Positions 46,796 to 58,079 of a stretch of DNA of 64,000 nt are shown piece after piece. The notes beneath the pieces were generated by a model. The model was not told the origin of the DNA, made no database searches, and was given only the letters and a program-made list of their open reading frames with translations. The DNA is from Sesamum alatum (taxonomy: Eukaryota > Streptophyta > Magnoliopsida > Lamiales > Pedaliaceae), in the NCBI GenBank assembly GCA_034509735.1, contig JACGWO010000011.1:23482979-23546978 (forward strand), in the 5' to 3' direction. Position numbers and translations under genes: made by a program. The first letter of the stretch is position 1. Every line of letters begins with the position of its first letter.

Positions 46796-47294
46796 GGGTT
46801 AATTACACTTACACCCCCTCTGAGAATGTATAATTACACTTTCCCCTAAAAAAGTTTTGAAATTACACTTACACCCCATCCGAAAATTCTCTGTTTACAC
46901 CTGACCCCCATCCGTTAGAGTTTGGACGAAAAATATTCACGTCAACAAAAATAATTACACAAATTTTCAATTTTTTCAATAATTTAACAATCTCATGTAT
47001 ATTTTTGTACTTATAAGAGGATAAGTTTAACGTATATGTATGGAGTGAGGCCAATATTATTATATTTATTCCTTATAAGTACAAAATTATTGCACGAGAA
47101 TGTTAAATGAGAGGTAAAATTGAAAATTTATGTAATTATTTTTGTTGAAATGAACATTTTCCGACCAAACTTTAACGAATGGAGGTCAGGTGTAAACAAA
47201 GAATTTTTAGAGGGGGTGTAAATGTAATTTCAAAACTTCTTTGGGGAAAAGTGTAATTATGCATTTTCAGAGGGGGTCTAAATGTAATTAACCC
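46796..47294. mobile_element. TIR element (499 bp), 9-bp TSD TATATTTAA
   Basis: GGGTTAATTACACTTACACC and its mirror enclose it. TATATTTAA flanks it exactly at 46787-46795 and 47295-47303. The interior matches the NST1 intron 1 element (18960-19428), including 'cgttagagtttggacgaaaaa' and the mirrored 'cttataagtacaaaat'. It is non-coding. The TSD length suggests the Mutator superfamily. Confidence 0.8.
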
Positions 47295-47303
47295 TATATT
47301 TAA

Positions 47304-47900
47304 TTATGTAAATCTGATGATCTCAATACATATGCAGGTAGACACAAAATTAGCTAGTAGTCTTTGATATCATCCTCATAATTAAGTATGAGGATTGTCT
47401 GAATTTTATTAGGATTAATAGCAGACACTCTCCCAATATTTGAGACGTTTTGCACTTTGTCCTGATAAGTGTCCAAATAACCAGATTTTAGTAGTGTTTT
47501 GACCATCTTTTGATATTAAATAACTCCTAAATCATGCAAAATTTGATGATTGCAGCTAAAAAAGTGTTTATGAAGTAAGAATTGAAAAAATGAAGCCAAA
47601 CAAGCGGAAAAGACATATAAAAATCTGGAAAAGAAAACATTGACAGACTTGCATTTAACTAGATGTTCCCACGTCTAGTACAACGGACAAATCAACGAAA
47701 TGTGTAGAAGGTGGACAAATATTCTGGAGAAAAGTTGATTAACACATTCATTATGGTGATTTTAGATATTTGGAATCTTCTTTTCTTGAGGAGTCTCAGT
47801 ATGGTTAGGAGTTTTATTTAAATAGGACATAGAGTTATATTAGGAAGATACCATTTTGGTGTCTAGGTTTATTAGGAAATTAATTAGTATAAATAGGTGA
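47304..47900. other. Intergenic sequence, possibly retroelement-derived
   Basis: No gene is seen. The stretch 'gacaaatattctggagaaaagttgattaac' and the following 'gtctaggtttattagg' read like plant untranslated or retroelement leader sequence, but I cannot assign them. Confidence 0.35.
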
Positions 47901-48660
47901 TGAAAGATTGTGGATCGTCCCGGGAAATAGCGCGAATGCGGAAGCGCGGTATAAAATTAAATAACAAAAATTTAAACATGCTTTACGTAAATTAAAGAAC
48001 ACGTTCAAGGGGTATACCCTTGAAGTTTCCGGGTGTTTGGTGTATCTCATGAATTAAAAGCATAGAAATAATCATGGAGGCCATAGGATTAAAAATTAAA
48101 GAGAGGGACGAAAAATAAATCGGAACCTACCGATTGTCGTTTTCGTCTTCTAACCGGTACTCGCGTTGTTCCCCGATTTGCACCAAATCCCGTATGTGAG
48201 ATTTTCCAAATTGTAACACACAATCCGCCCACGTATCTTGCACGTCGTGCTAGCGAACCTAATAACGTGTGATTAATTCATCCTCTCCAAAAATTACTTG
48301 TTCGTTCGCTAGCACGACGTGCAAGATACGTGGGTGGATTGCGTGTTACAATTTGGAGAATCTCACGTACGAGATTTGGTGCGAATTGGGAAACAACGCT
48401 AGTACCGGTTAGAAGACGAAAACGACAATCGGTAGGTTCTGATTTAATTTTCGTTGCTCTCTTTATTTAATCCCTATGGCCTCCATGATTATTTTGTATG
48501 CTTTTAATTCATGAGATACACCAAACACCCGAAAACTTCAAGGGTACACCCCTTGAACGTGTTCTTTTATTTACGTAAAAGCATGATTTAATTTTTGTTA
48601 TTTAATTTCATACCGCGCTTCCGCATTCGCGCTATTTCCCGGGACGATCCACAATCTTCA
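47901..48660. repeat. Palindrome made of two inverted copies of the copia LTR end
   Basis: The left arm 47901-48258 is the inverse of the right arm 48304-48660, with about 45 bases between. Both arms correspond to the last about 360 bases of the solo LTR (50810-51170), sharing 'gctagcacgacgtgcaagat', 'gaagacgaaaacgacaatcgg' (in part) and 'gcattcgcgctatttcc'. The spacer is the normal LTR sequence, so the left arm is the true LTR end and the right arm an extra inverted copy, or the reverse. Confidence 0.7.
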
Positions 48661-49198
48661 TGGAGTTGATTTGCCTCTTACCAAAAGAGACAAGTCAACT
48701 ACCACCTTGCATCCAACATGGCCGAATTTCACTCCCTCCAAGGTAGAATTTTCGGCCATGCCTAGTTAGAGAAGAAGTCCAACTTCTGCCTATTCCAAAA
48801 TAGGAATTAATTCTCCTCTTGGGTCAAAATTTAACGGACCGGGTTTTACCGTAATCCAATTACAACGAACCCCAAAAATTAAATCCAATTGAATATAATG
48901 TCCACTTAAATGATTCCCGTTGATCTTTCAATCCAATCAAAAGATCTAACATCACAACTTTCCATATTTAATCGATAAATCCCATTTACCGATTAAACGA
49001 GGGCCCGATACTATATCGGCCCGTCCATCTAATGGACAATCCCTTAAGTAATCCAATTACTTATTCATCCTTCAAAATTGACTCCAAGTCAATCTCTCAA
49101 CCTTTTCAGTGATTTGTGTGTGACCCTTTAGGTTCACCCTCAGCTAAACTTGAGCTCGTGTCCCACAAGGGCCCGTTACCATGGGTGGTCGTCTAACT

Positions 49199-51170
49199 GT
49201 TAGAATAGGTGACCATGTAGCCTATCTTGGCAGGTGAAATGTAACCTATGTCTAGACAATTTCAAGGATTTGATATATTATTAATGAATAAAGAAGTGAA
49301 ATTCATTTGTCATTACTTTGTTTGTGTTCACTTTATCTGCATTACGTATCTGTTCACTACGCAAACAAAGCCCACGGACTGAAAATGTATTTCGGGGACT
49401 GGGACTACGTTTGGAGGTAGGTCCATGAAATCAGTCTAGCTGAATCAGTCCGGAAATCTCCAACTCAAGGAATCTCGAAATTGGGTACCGAGATTCCCCT
49501 TGAGACTTTCACTAAGCATCTATTGTCGTATTTCATCGACGGGTGACGAAGGTCGTCTAAGCAGTGTTAGTGGGTTAGCCTGCTAGGGAGCAGCTGACTG
49601 AGGTGACTCGCGGGAACCGTCTTACGGAGGACCTTGAGTAGGGTCGGCTAGGTATGACGTGTGTTCCCGGTTCCAACGGTACAGGTCAAGTCCTTTGACT
49701 TGAGGAATTGCTGAGTTTACCTGTATATCAGGTCTGTATCTTAGATATGGTGAGAGATTGCCAAGAAGCACTTGAGTAGTCATAAGCCATGTCTAGTGCA
49801 GCTCTGGTGTACAGAGTGACAGTAGTTTCCAAGAAAGGATCTGTCTCCTGTCAAAAGACATTGACAGTTGAGTCTCACATATGATTTGTGTCTTGTCCCT
49901 AAAATCTGTGGCCACAGTAACTGAACAGAAGGGAAGGTTTCCCTTGCGGCGTTTGGTAAGGATAGACCGACACTTAGGTCCAAAATGGGTACCTGCATCT
50001 TCCGTGCCCTAGACCCTAAGTGGTGAGACCGAAGACAGAAGGACGAGTGTACTGTTAGAGCCTAAATGTTCATCCCCGAATATTCACCTAGTCTCTAGTG
50101 CCACAGACCGTTGCTAGATGGCCACCCATGGTAATGGGCGGATTCTAGGAATCCGACCAAGTCTAGCTGAAAGGTAAACCTAAAGAGTCACACACAATCC
50201 ACACACATTAAGTATTTAATTTAGAATTAAATATTTAGAGAAATGGAATGATTAAATTGGATTTAATCGGGTCCTTAATTTTCTTGGAGAGAATTAATTC
50301 TTTTTATTAGATAAAAGGGATTAATCTAAAAAATTAGATTTATTAGAATATTAATTTAAATGGGCCTAGGATAAATATTTATTATATTTATTTATTGCCC
50401 TTTGGAATATTTAAATCCTATTTAAATATTCCATCAAATTAAATTAATGGTTGAGATTAAAAGGAGAGATGGATGGCTAGGATTAATTTGACTAGGTCAA
50501 ATTACTACTTTGACTAGGTCAAAATGCTAGTCAAATTAGTCTTCTAGAGTTGGAGTTTGAAGAGGATTAAACTCTTCCTCTATAAATAGTCCTAGCCCTT
50601 CATCATTAGAGAGATGATGAAACTCCAACACACACACACACACACACACACTACAACTCGGCTCTCTCCTCTCTCCCTCTCGTCCGCCCTCTCTCTCTCT
50701 CCCCCAAGAATATTTTTCTTGTTCTTTTGTTCTTGGAACAATTGAACGTAGGAGGATTAATCCCGTTAACCTAATAACGTGTGATTGATCCATCCTCTCC
50801 AAAACACTTGTTCGTTCGCTAGCACGACGTGCAAGATACGTGGGTGGATTGCGTGTTACAATTTAGAGAATCTCACATACAGGATTTGGAGCAAATTAGG
50901 GAACAACGCGAGTACCGATTAGAAGACGAAAACGACAATCGGTAGGTCCCGGTTTAATTTTCGTCCCTCTTTTATTTTTCAATCCTATGGCCTCCATGAT
51001 TCTTTTGTATGCTTTTAATTAATGAGATACACCGAACACCCGGGAACTTCAAGGGAACACCCCTTGAACGTGTTCTTTAATTTACGTAAAGCATGTTCAA
51101 ATTTTTGTTATTTATTTTATACGGTGCTTCCGCATTCGCGCTATTTCCCAGGACGATCCACAATCTTTCA
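49199..51170 (+). mobile_element. Solo copia LTR (1972 bp) with 5-bp TSD CTAAC
   Basis: It starts TGTTAGAATAGGTG and ends CACAATCTTTCA, with CTAAC at 49194-49198 and 51171-51175. There is no internal region. A TATA box (TATAAATAG, 50581-50589) precedes a (CA)n tract (50628-50651) and a C/T-rich leader, which gives a likely R/U5 start. Solo LTRs arise by recombination between the two LTRs of an inserted element. The host sequence is a minus-strand LTR of the same family. Confidence 0.8.
50581..50589 (+). promoter_or_regulatory. LTR TATA box
   Basis: TATAAATAG lies in the solo LTR 40 bases before a CA-repeat. The related LTR piece at 60619-60626 has TATAAATA in the same setting. This is the expected RNA polymerase II promoter of the element. 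Confidence 0.5.
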
Positions 51171-52132
51171 CTAACAACGGTCCATGGCACTAGAGACTAG
51201 GTGAATGTTGGCGTCAACATTTAAGCGCCAATTCCGTATGGGTACGGTCCTTCCGTCTACCGTCTCCTGGCCATAGTCTAGGGTATGGAATTGGGAGTCG
51301 ATTCCCATTCTTGACTAGGCATCTATGCTTAATACTCGAGACTACGCATGCCTCATTGCATCGACATAGGAAATCATTCCCTGTTCGACCAACCACTGTG
51401 GCCACAACTTTAAATAGCATAAACGTGTCTCCGACTGCATAGGAGATACCTCTGTAACATATTGACAGGGGACGAATCCTCCTCTTGGAACCCACCATCC
51501 TTGCTACACATTTCGAGTGTACCGGACAAGGCTTATAATGATCATCTTACAGAATGATCACCTCTCGCCAGATCAAAGATACAGTCATCCTGTGTACGTG
51601 ACTGCCATGGTTCCTCAAGTCTGAGGACTACTCCCGTACTATCAGAACCGGAGAAATCCAATCATACCAACCAAGACTCCAAGGCTTCCATATGATGATC
51701 CCCGTGAGCCAGTCCAATTGGCTCGACCCAGGTCGACCAACCCATTCCGTGTTGGCATCCCACACCTGTCACCGATGAAACACGACACTCATCCAATGGA
51801 CACAACTCTTGATGCAAGTCTCTATAGGACTCTCGATGCCCTGTCTCGAGGTCCTCGATTCGGAACGTTTCAGACCAAACTCTTAATCAGTTGGTTTCAT
51901 GACCACCATCTAATGCGTGGCCTAACTGCATGAGTTGTTAATCGTGGTCTGTGGGCTTTTTTGCGATATAAGTAAAACACCATTTTAACATATGTGAAAT
52001 GAGCGCAACAAAGAAGGTACCATTGGTGACGAACACTCATTTTATTCATCACATAATATTACATTTACATCAAGTTGTCAAATAGGTTACAAAACGCCAA
52101 CCTTATTGGCTTTCTGATCACCTATTCAAACA

Positions 52133-53667
52133 GTGAGTTCCAAGACAGAATCTGTCCCCTTTCAGTATTTGACAGCTATGTCTCGTATGCACTCTGAGAT
52201 GGTTTAGACTCTTCCAGTCTACGGCCATAGGGATTGATCGAGTAGGGAATGGTTCCCTAGGTCAATTAATGGAGTAAACGTGTCTCGAGTTTGAAGCATA
52301 GTTGCTTGGTCCAGGATGAAAACCGACGCCCGATTTCATGCCCTAGACTAAGGTCGGGAGATGGTCGGCGGAAGGACTATACTTGTATGGAACTCGGAGC
52401 CTAAATGTTCACGCCAACATTCACCGAGTCTCTAGTGCCATGGACCGTTGCTAGACGGCACCCATGGTGGCGGGCGTTTCTGATTAACGGTTAGTCAGAG
52501 ATAATTAATTAAATTAGATTTAATTAATCAATTGTATTGGACACAAGCCCAAGTCTAGTTGAGGTGAACCTAAAGAGTCACAGACAAATAACTATGGAAG
52601 TAGTGGAATTAATTTGGAATTAATTCTGGAAGAGGCGAATTAATTTAATTGGATTAAATTAACTCAAGGAGAATATAAATGATTGGATCATTTGTTGGAA
52701 AATCCATCAGATGGATGCCTAAGAATTAATTAATTGGATTAATTAAATTTTGGGCTTAACACCTTTAAATTAATTGGATTAATTTATTGGGTTTGGTTTA
52801 ATTAATTGATTGAATCAATCAATTAGTGTTTGATTTTATGTTTATTTAATTGCATTAAATAAACTTTTGGATTTCAATAAGGTTTAATATTAATTGGATT
52901 AATATGGAACACATGGATCTTGATTGGACTTGATTTAATTTGATTAAATCAAGACCGGTCAAAATCGGTCCATGACTTAAAATTCAAGCTCAAAGGTTTG
53001 ATGCAAGTTGAAGAGAAGTTGAAAATCATCCATGTAAGCAATGGTGTGGCTTGCCATGATGGGTAGTGGTGTCCATGTTGTGCATAGTGTGTGGAAGTTA
53101 TTTTGAAAATAACTTGTTTTGTATGTAATTTGATTACACTACACACAACACATGTATACACTTTTCAACTCCCTAACTTGCACTCTTCTCTCACTAAACC
53201 ACGAAAATTTCTCCATTTTTCTTCAATTTTTGAGTTCTCTTTGAATTAGATTCAAGATGAAAACAGAGAAATGCGTATACACTAATCATTAGTGTAATAC
53301 GTTTTTCGTTTCTTCCTTGATCTAGCTTCTACCTAGCAGTGGATCTAGATTTGTTTCCATTAGTTTGGTGTGGACAAATTAGAGGGGTTCTAATTTGCAT
53401 CCTAAGGTGAACAGAAAAGGAACGAAAAGGGAATTAATGCTTGTTGCCATTCTATATGTGAAATGAAAAAGATAATGTTCTGATTTAAATTATTATACTT
53501 TTTCGTTTCTTCCTCTAGCCACATGTTCAAGCATGTTTTTACTTATGTTATGATGCTTTTAAATACACCGAACGCCAAGGAATTCAAAGGGAACACCCCT
53601 TTGAAATCATTTTAAATTCTTTTATTTTACGCTTCCGCCGCGTTCCCGGGCCGTACCGATTCTTTCA
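52133..53667 (+). repeat. 5' LTR, 5'-truncated
   Basis: It starts inside the LTR ('gttccaagacagaatctgtcc', equivalent to about 58531 of the 3' LTR) directly after the minus-strand LTR end at 52132. It contains a long stretch of AATTAATT and GATTAATT palindromes (52490-52900). It ends in CA at 53667. Confidence 0.75.
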
Positions 53668-53668
53668 G

Positions 53669-53680
53669 TGGTATCAGAGC
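53669..53680 (+). other. Primer-binding site for initiator tRNA-Met
   Basis: TGGTATCAGAGC lies one base after the LTR end. It is complementary to the 3' end of plant initiator tRNA-Met and is the usual copia primer site. It fixes the 5' LTR end and the plus orientation. Confidence 0.9.
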
Positions 53681-54521
53681 CCGGTTCGGTATTGTGGCTT
53701 TAGGAACAACATGTTTTTATGTGATGAGCATGTTCAACATGTTTAATTTGCTTTTGGAAAGCATGTTTTATGGTTTTAAGCATGATTATTTGTATAGAAG
53801 AATATGTGTTAATTTTGCTTTTAATTATGGATATCCATGCATTTTTTGAAAATTGGATTTTTTGTAAATGCATGTTTTACTTTCAGTTGTAATGCAGAAA
53901 TTAAAAAGAAAAAAGAGTTGAAAAACGTGTAGCACAGTAGCTGCCAGCCGCCAGGGGGCCAGGTGCACCCAAAGCGCAGGGTGTGCAGAGCGCGCGCGCC
54001 CATGCGCATGCTGGCGCTGCACGCGGGGCACGCCCCATCCGCCACGCACGGCCGGCAGTGCTATTGGCCGGTTTCGAACGGTTGGGCCGTTTTTGGCGTT
54101 TTTACTTGGAAAATTGGATTTTCTACATTTCTGCATATTTTCTGAAGTGATTAATTTTGGCTAATTTTAATTTTAATTAAATTGAATTTTTCTAATATTA
54201 AATTGTGCCTTAGGTTAATTTGGAAATGGTTTCCAAACAAAAAATATATTTTTTGGTACATTGGATATATGATACTTGATATCCATTTTTAATTGCATGA
54301 TTAATATATATTTTTCTGCATATTACTATGTGGTTGTTGATGATATTGGATATTGTTTTAATAAATGCATTGGATGTATTTATTTGTTGGGCATGTTTAT
54401 ATTTGATATAAATGTGTATTAATTGTCTATTGGATAAACAATGGGGATGATCACAAAGCCCATGGCCCTTATGTATGGTTTTATTTTTGTTGGGAGAGGC
54501 CAGGATGCCTCTTTGGTATAT

Positions 54522-54563
<42 letters not shown>

Positions 54564-55630
54564 TTTAGCCTTGAAATAATAAGGCTTGCTTTCTCCCTCC
54601 TTTTGTACTCACCCCAAATTATGTTTGGGGTTTCTTATTTAAAGTTGTAATGAGTGTAGTTAGGTTGGTGAGGATTTATTTTTTGAAATAAATTATAAGG
54701 AAGCACTTCCATGGCGATGGAGGCCCAAGAAGATGCCCGTTGGATGGAGCCTACGATGGAGATTCCAAAAGAATGAAGAGGTGTTAAAAGGCCTATTAGA
54801 ATGATAATGGGTTATAATTTTGTAATAGTGTAGGCTACCCTAGATTGACCATAGATCCACTGTGGGCTTAGTGGATCACATCGGATTGGGCTTGTGATCA
54901 TCCAACAGGAGTGTGGTATGCTTATTTTTGCATGTGGTGTATATTTTAATATTTGATGTATGATGTGTTTGGAATGCATCTCTTTATATTTAATGTTAAA
55001 ACTCAAGCATGCAAAACCTTTTAATGATGAGGTCTCGGTAACAACTAAACTTAACTCTCACTTGGATGGTCCAAGTAAATATTAGGCTAAAAAGTCAAAT
55101 AGTTTGTTTTAAATCCAAGCTTTCCATCCATAGCAATATTGTGAGGAAACTATTTTCACCCATTCGTGGTCTCACGAGTCGTGGCACGTTTGGAATGGAA
55201 GAAAGTTGCACTATTGTTATGAACAAAGGAATATGCTCCTATTTCCCTGTCTCACGAGTCATCGGGGGCGATAGTTGAGATATTCATTTGGTTGATGGGT
55301 CGGGCCTAACGCTGGGTAACATGATTCACTTGGGAGTCCTCGGGATCATATTAAGAGGCAAGGCAAAATAATTTGGGATCTCATTGGGTGAGAATGGTAT
55401 AGGTTACCTCCCACAAAGCCTTTTTTCGTGTGAATTGTAAAAGCGGGGCATGGAGAATTGCATTTGTGGACCTCAAGTCCACTAGAAAATAGTTTCCCGG
55501 AACCCCATTTGAGAGTGATGGGCTTTCACAGAAATAGTGGGAGGGGTTAATGACTAAAGAGAAAGTCGTAACTTGAACATAATATTACTATAATCTACTT
55601 GATGTTTTTCTGTTTACAATTTGAATGTAG
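53681..55630 (+). other. Long retroelement leader with GC-rich island and (TC)n tract
   Basis: No gag frame occurs for about 1.95 kb after the PBS. At 53935-54070 the base composition switches sharply to GC-rich with alternating GCGCGC runs. A tract of about 36 bases of alternating C and T lies at 54525-54560. Open frames on both strands of the GC island are compositional and show no domain. Confidence 0.6.
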
Positions 55631-57450
55631 ATGTCTAAGAATCCACTAACGCCAATACTAGAGGCTAATAAATTTAATGGAACAAACTACAACGACTAGC
55701 TGCAAAATCTTAAGGTAGTCTTAGATTTTGAGAACCAGACTTACATTCTAGATAAGGATCTTCCTCAGGCCTTGCTGGAGAGGTCAATGCCTCAAGAACG
55801 CTTGGCGTTCGAGAAAATGCATGCTGACCACCAGCAGGTCCAAGTATCATACTGGCTTCGATGACTAACGAGATCCAAAAGCAGTACGATAGGCTAGATG
55901 ATGTCGGCTCGATTACGCTTCATTTGCAAGATATCTATGCGGTCTCAGACCGCATGTCAGATACGCTGCAACGAAGGCAATATTCGGAGCTAACATGAAA
56001 GAAGGTTCATTTGTACAAGAGCATGGAGTGATGATGCTATCCCTTGTGGAGAAGCTCAAAGACGTCCGAGCTGATCTTGAAAAAGAAACGTACATCGACG
56101 TGATCCTTCAGTCTCTTCCTACCTCCTTCGACCAATTTATTGTTGATTACCACATGAATGGATTGAGAAAGACCTTCATGAGTTGATATATATGTTGGTC
56201 CGATACGAGGCAACGATTGAAAAATCTGCGTCGGTGGTACTAGTGGGAGAGGCTTCGACCTCAGAAGCGAAAGGTAAGGGTGTCAGACGTTGGAAGAGGA
56301 AGAAAGTTAAGACAACATCAGTCGCTACTAGCACTTTGAGTGATCCTGTTAGACCGTTGGGCAGAGGTAAAGGAAAGAGGAAGAGGGTTCGGCAGTCAAA
56401 GTCATTGATTCCAAATGATGTGTGCATTAACTGTCGCAAAAATGGGACATTGGAATATGGAGTGCCCTAAGCTCCTGTCCAAGGAAGGTACATTTGAATT
56501 GAGTACCAATATGATCATTGTTCTACTCTTTGGTATTGGATACCAGTATGTTTTTATGTATTTGTTGGACAGTTTTTGAATTACATGCGTTTGATCAATA
56601 AAATTGCGTTATTTGACAAAGAATGGTTATTCTTGTCTACTAGGTGGGATACATAATTATCCTTAAACATTATCCCATAATCAAATGACGAGTACTCAAT
56701 ATCAAATGATTAAAATGAATAATCAGGATAAACGTACGAATTTGGCATCCATAAGCTAGGATGGTTTTTTCTTTTAGTTAAGGATGAAGAAGTTGGAAGA
56801 TTCAAATAGTCTAGCAATAGATAATTTGAGTCGACTAGCTTACAAGTCCTCTCTGAGATGGAAAGACCATAAAGCTTCTTTGTTTGACAAACTGGGCTTG
56901 ATAAAAGTCTATTGGATTGGATCCATTTAGACATTCGTAGGTTACTGAATACACAGCACCAGATGAGGGTTCACAAGTCTAAGGACCTTGGATAGGTTCG
57001 GGGAATTAGACTTGGAGTGGTGAACCAAGCTGATTGCAAAATTAAACCTCTCGATTAGATCGAAGGGGCGTGTATTTAGTACGAGTTCTTGAATATCCAG
57101 ATGAGAGTAGAGTTCTCACTCAGTGGAATTCTTCCTGTAAGGACCATGGTTAAACAGTCTCTGATAAGGGAGAAATCCAACCTTGTTAGACTTGGTTCGA
57201 TTGGGGTTTAACTGGATTACCTTAAATCATTTTGGCATGGACTTGAAAGGTTGCCAAGTTGAGAAACATGGCATTTTCTAATAGTCATGATCTAATTGCC
57301 ATATAGGATATGGTTTGGCAAGCCTGCATCATACAAAGTTCTCGAGTACATGGGATGGTCCCACATACGTCAAGGGACTAGTCGGAGACAAATTAGACTA
57401 GGTGTCTGATTTGTGCAGGTCTAATGCAGAATAATGCAAACATCATTTGT
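55631..57450 (+). pseudogene. Copia gag-pol remnant
   Basis: ATG at 55631 begins MSKNPLTPILEANKFNGTNY, the normal gag opening, followed by an early stop in place of the W of the usual NY-W. Further pieces are VVLDFENQTYILDKDLPQ, then VSDRMS- and MKEGSFVQEHGVMMLSLVEKLKD (55940-56070), then a basic region (56270-56400) and a zinc knuckle CINCRK that frameshifts by one base before GHWNMECPKL. From 56730 come degenerate pol pieces: LWHIRLG-like, LLDWIHLDIR (about 56905-56935) and IWYG...YVKGLVGDKLD..SDLCR (57308-57420), which resemble the pre-integrase and integrase end. Reverse transcriptase is not recognisable. It is non-functional. Confidence 0.7.
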
Positions 57451-58050
57451 AATCATATTATTCCACTGACTATATTCCAGTCCTCCTGGGGATAACCAGA
57501 ATACCTTAGTTACTTGAGAGGTATAGGTTTTTGGGCCTATCTGGTCAATTGGATTATCATCCAAAAGATACAATGAGAAACGATGTTGGACATCGGGTTC
57601 AGATAAATGGCTTAGAGCTATAGGATCCATCATGAAAATTGAAACAGGGTTTGAAATTTTGTGTTACTAGAATATTCATTTTGATGAGTTCATACGGAGT
57701 ATGACTCGATTAGTAACGGGCTTTAGGGTCAGTGGGAGGATAGTTTTGTTCCAAGTGATTAGTGTGTAACGTCTTATTCATTTGGAATGAATTTAAGATG
57801 TTAGGAAACAGTAAAACATGAGCGTTGTTCACGCAATTCTTCATGATAGGAATTGGATTCCTTTATATAGGGTTAGATGTTTGACATCCCCTACGTCTTT
57901 GTCTTAGGTAGCATGAAAATGTTGTTCATGCATTGGGCCTAACGTTGTGTATTCTTTGGGCATAACAACTGTTATTGGGCTTGTGCCGAGAAGGCAGTAA
58001 ACAGCTGTTGAGAATATCTTTAATACCTGAATAAGGATTAAAGAAGTGTT
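57451..58050 (+). other. Copia 3' internal region before the LTR
   Basis: I recognise no coding sequence here. The 3' LTR start (expected TGTTAGAATAGG-like) was not found. LTR-type sequence becomes clear at about 58080 ('ggctatgaaaccaactcc'). Confidence 0.4.
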
Positions 58051-58079
58051 CTTAATGCACGTTTGGTGGAGGGTTGATT

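Larger units (their letters stand above)
47901..52132 (-). mobile_element. Minus-strand copia LTR, split by a plus-strand solo LTR
   Basis: The LTR starts at 52132 (minus TGTTTGAATAGGTG), runs to 51171, resumes at 49198 and finishes at 47901 (minus ...CAATCTTTCA). Continuity is shown by the intact family member at 26690-26720, where 'catctagcaacggtcc' is unbroken. Here the same site reads CTAAC, insert, CTAACaacggtcc. The distal end carries a palindrome. GTGA occurs immediately outside both ends, a possible short duplication. Confidence 0.65.

Noticed and set aside
50628..50651. CA repeat as a CRISPR-like or satellite array
   Set aside because: It is a simple dinucleotide microsatellite within an LTR. 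No spaced direct repeats exist in the window.
47896..52137. GTGA on both sides of the minus-strand LTR as a proven target duplication
   Set aside because: It is only four bases and the two flanks do not belong to one uninterrupted sequence, so chance is likely.
53821..54145. Open frames in the GC island on both strands
   Set aside because: They are compositional. They lie in a retroelement leader between PBS and gag.
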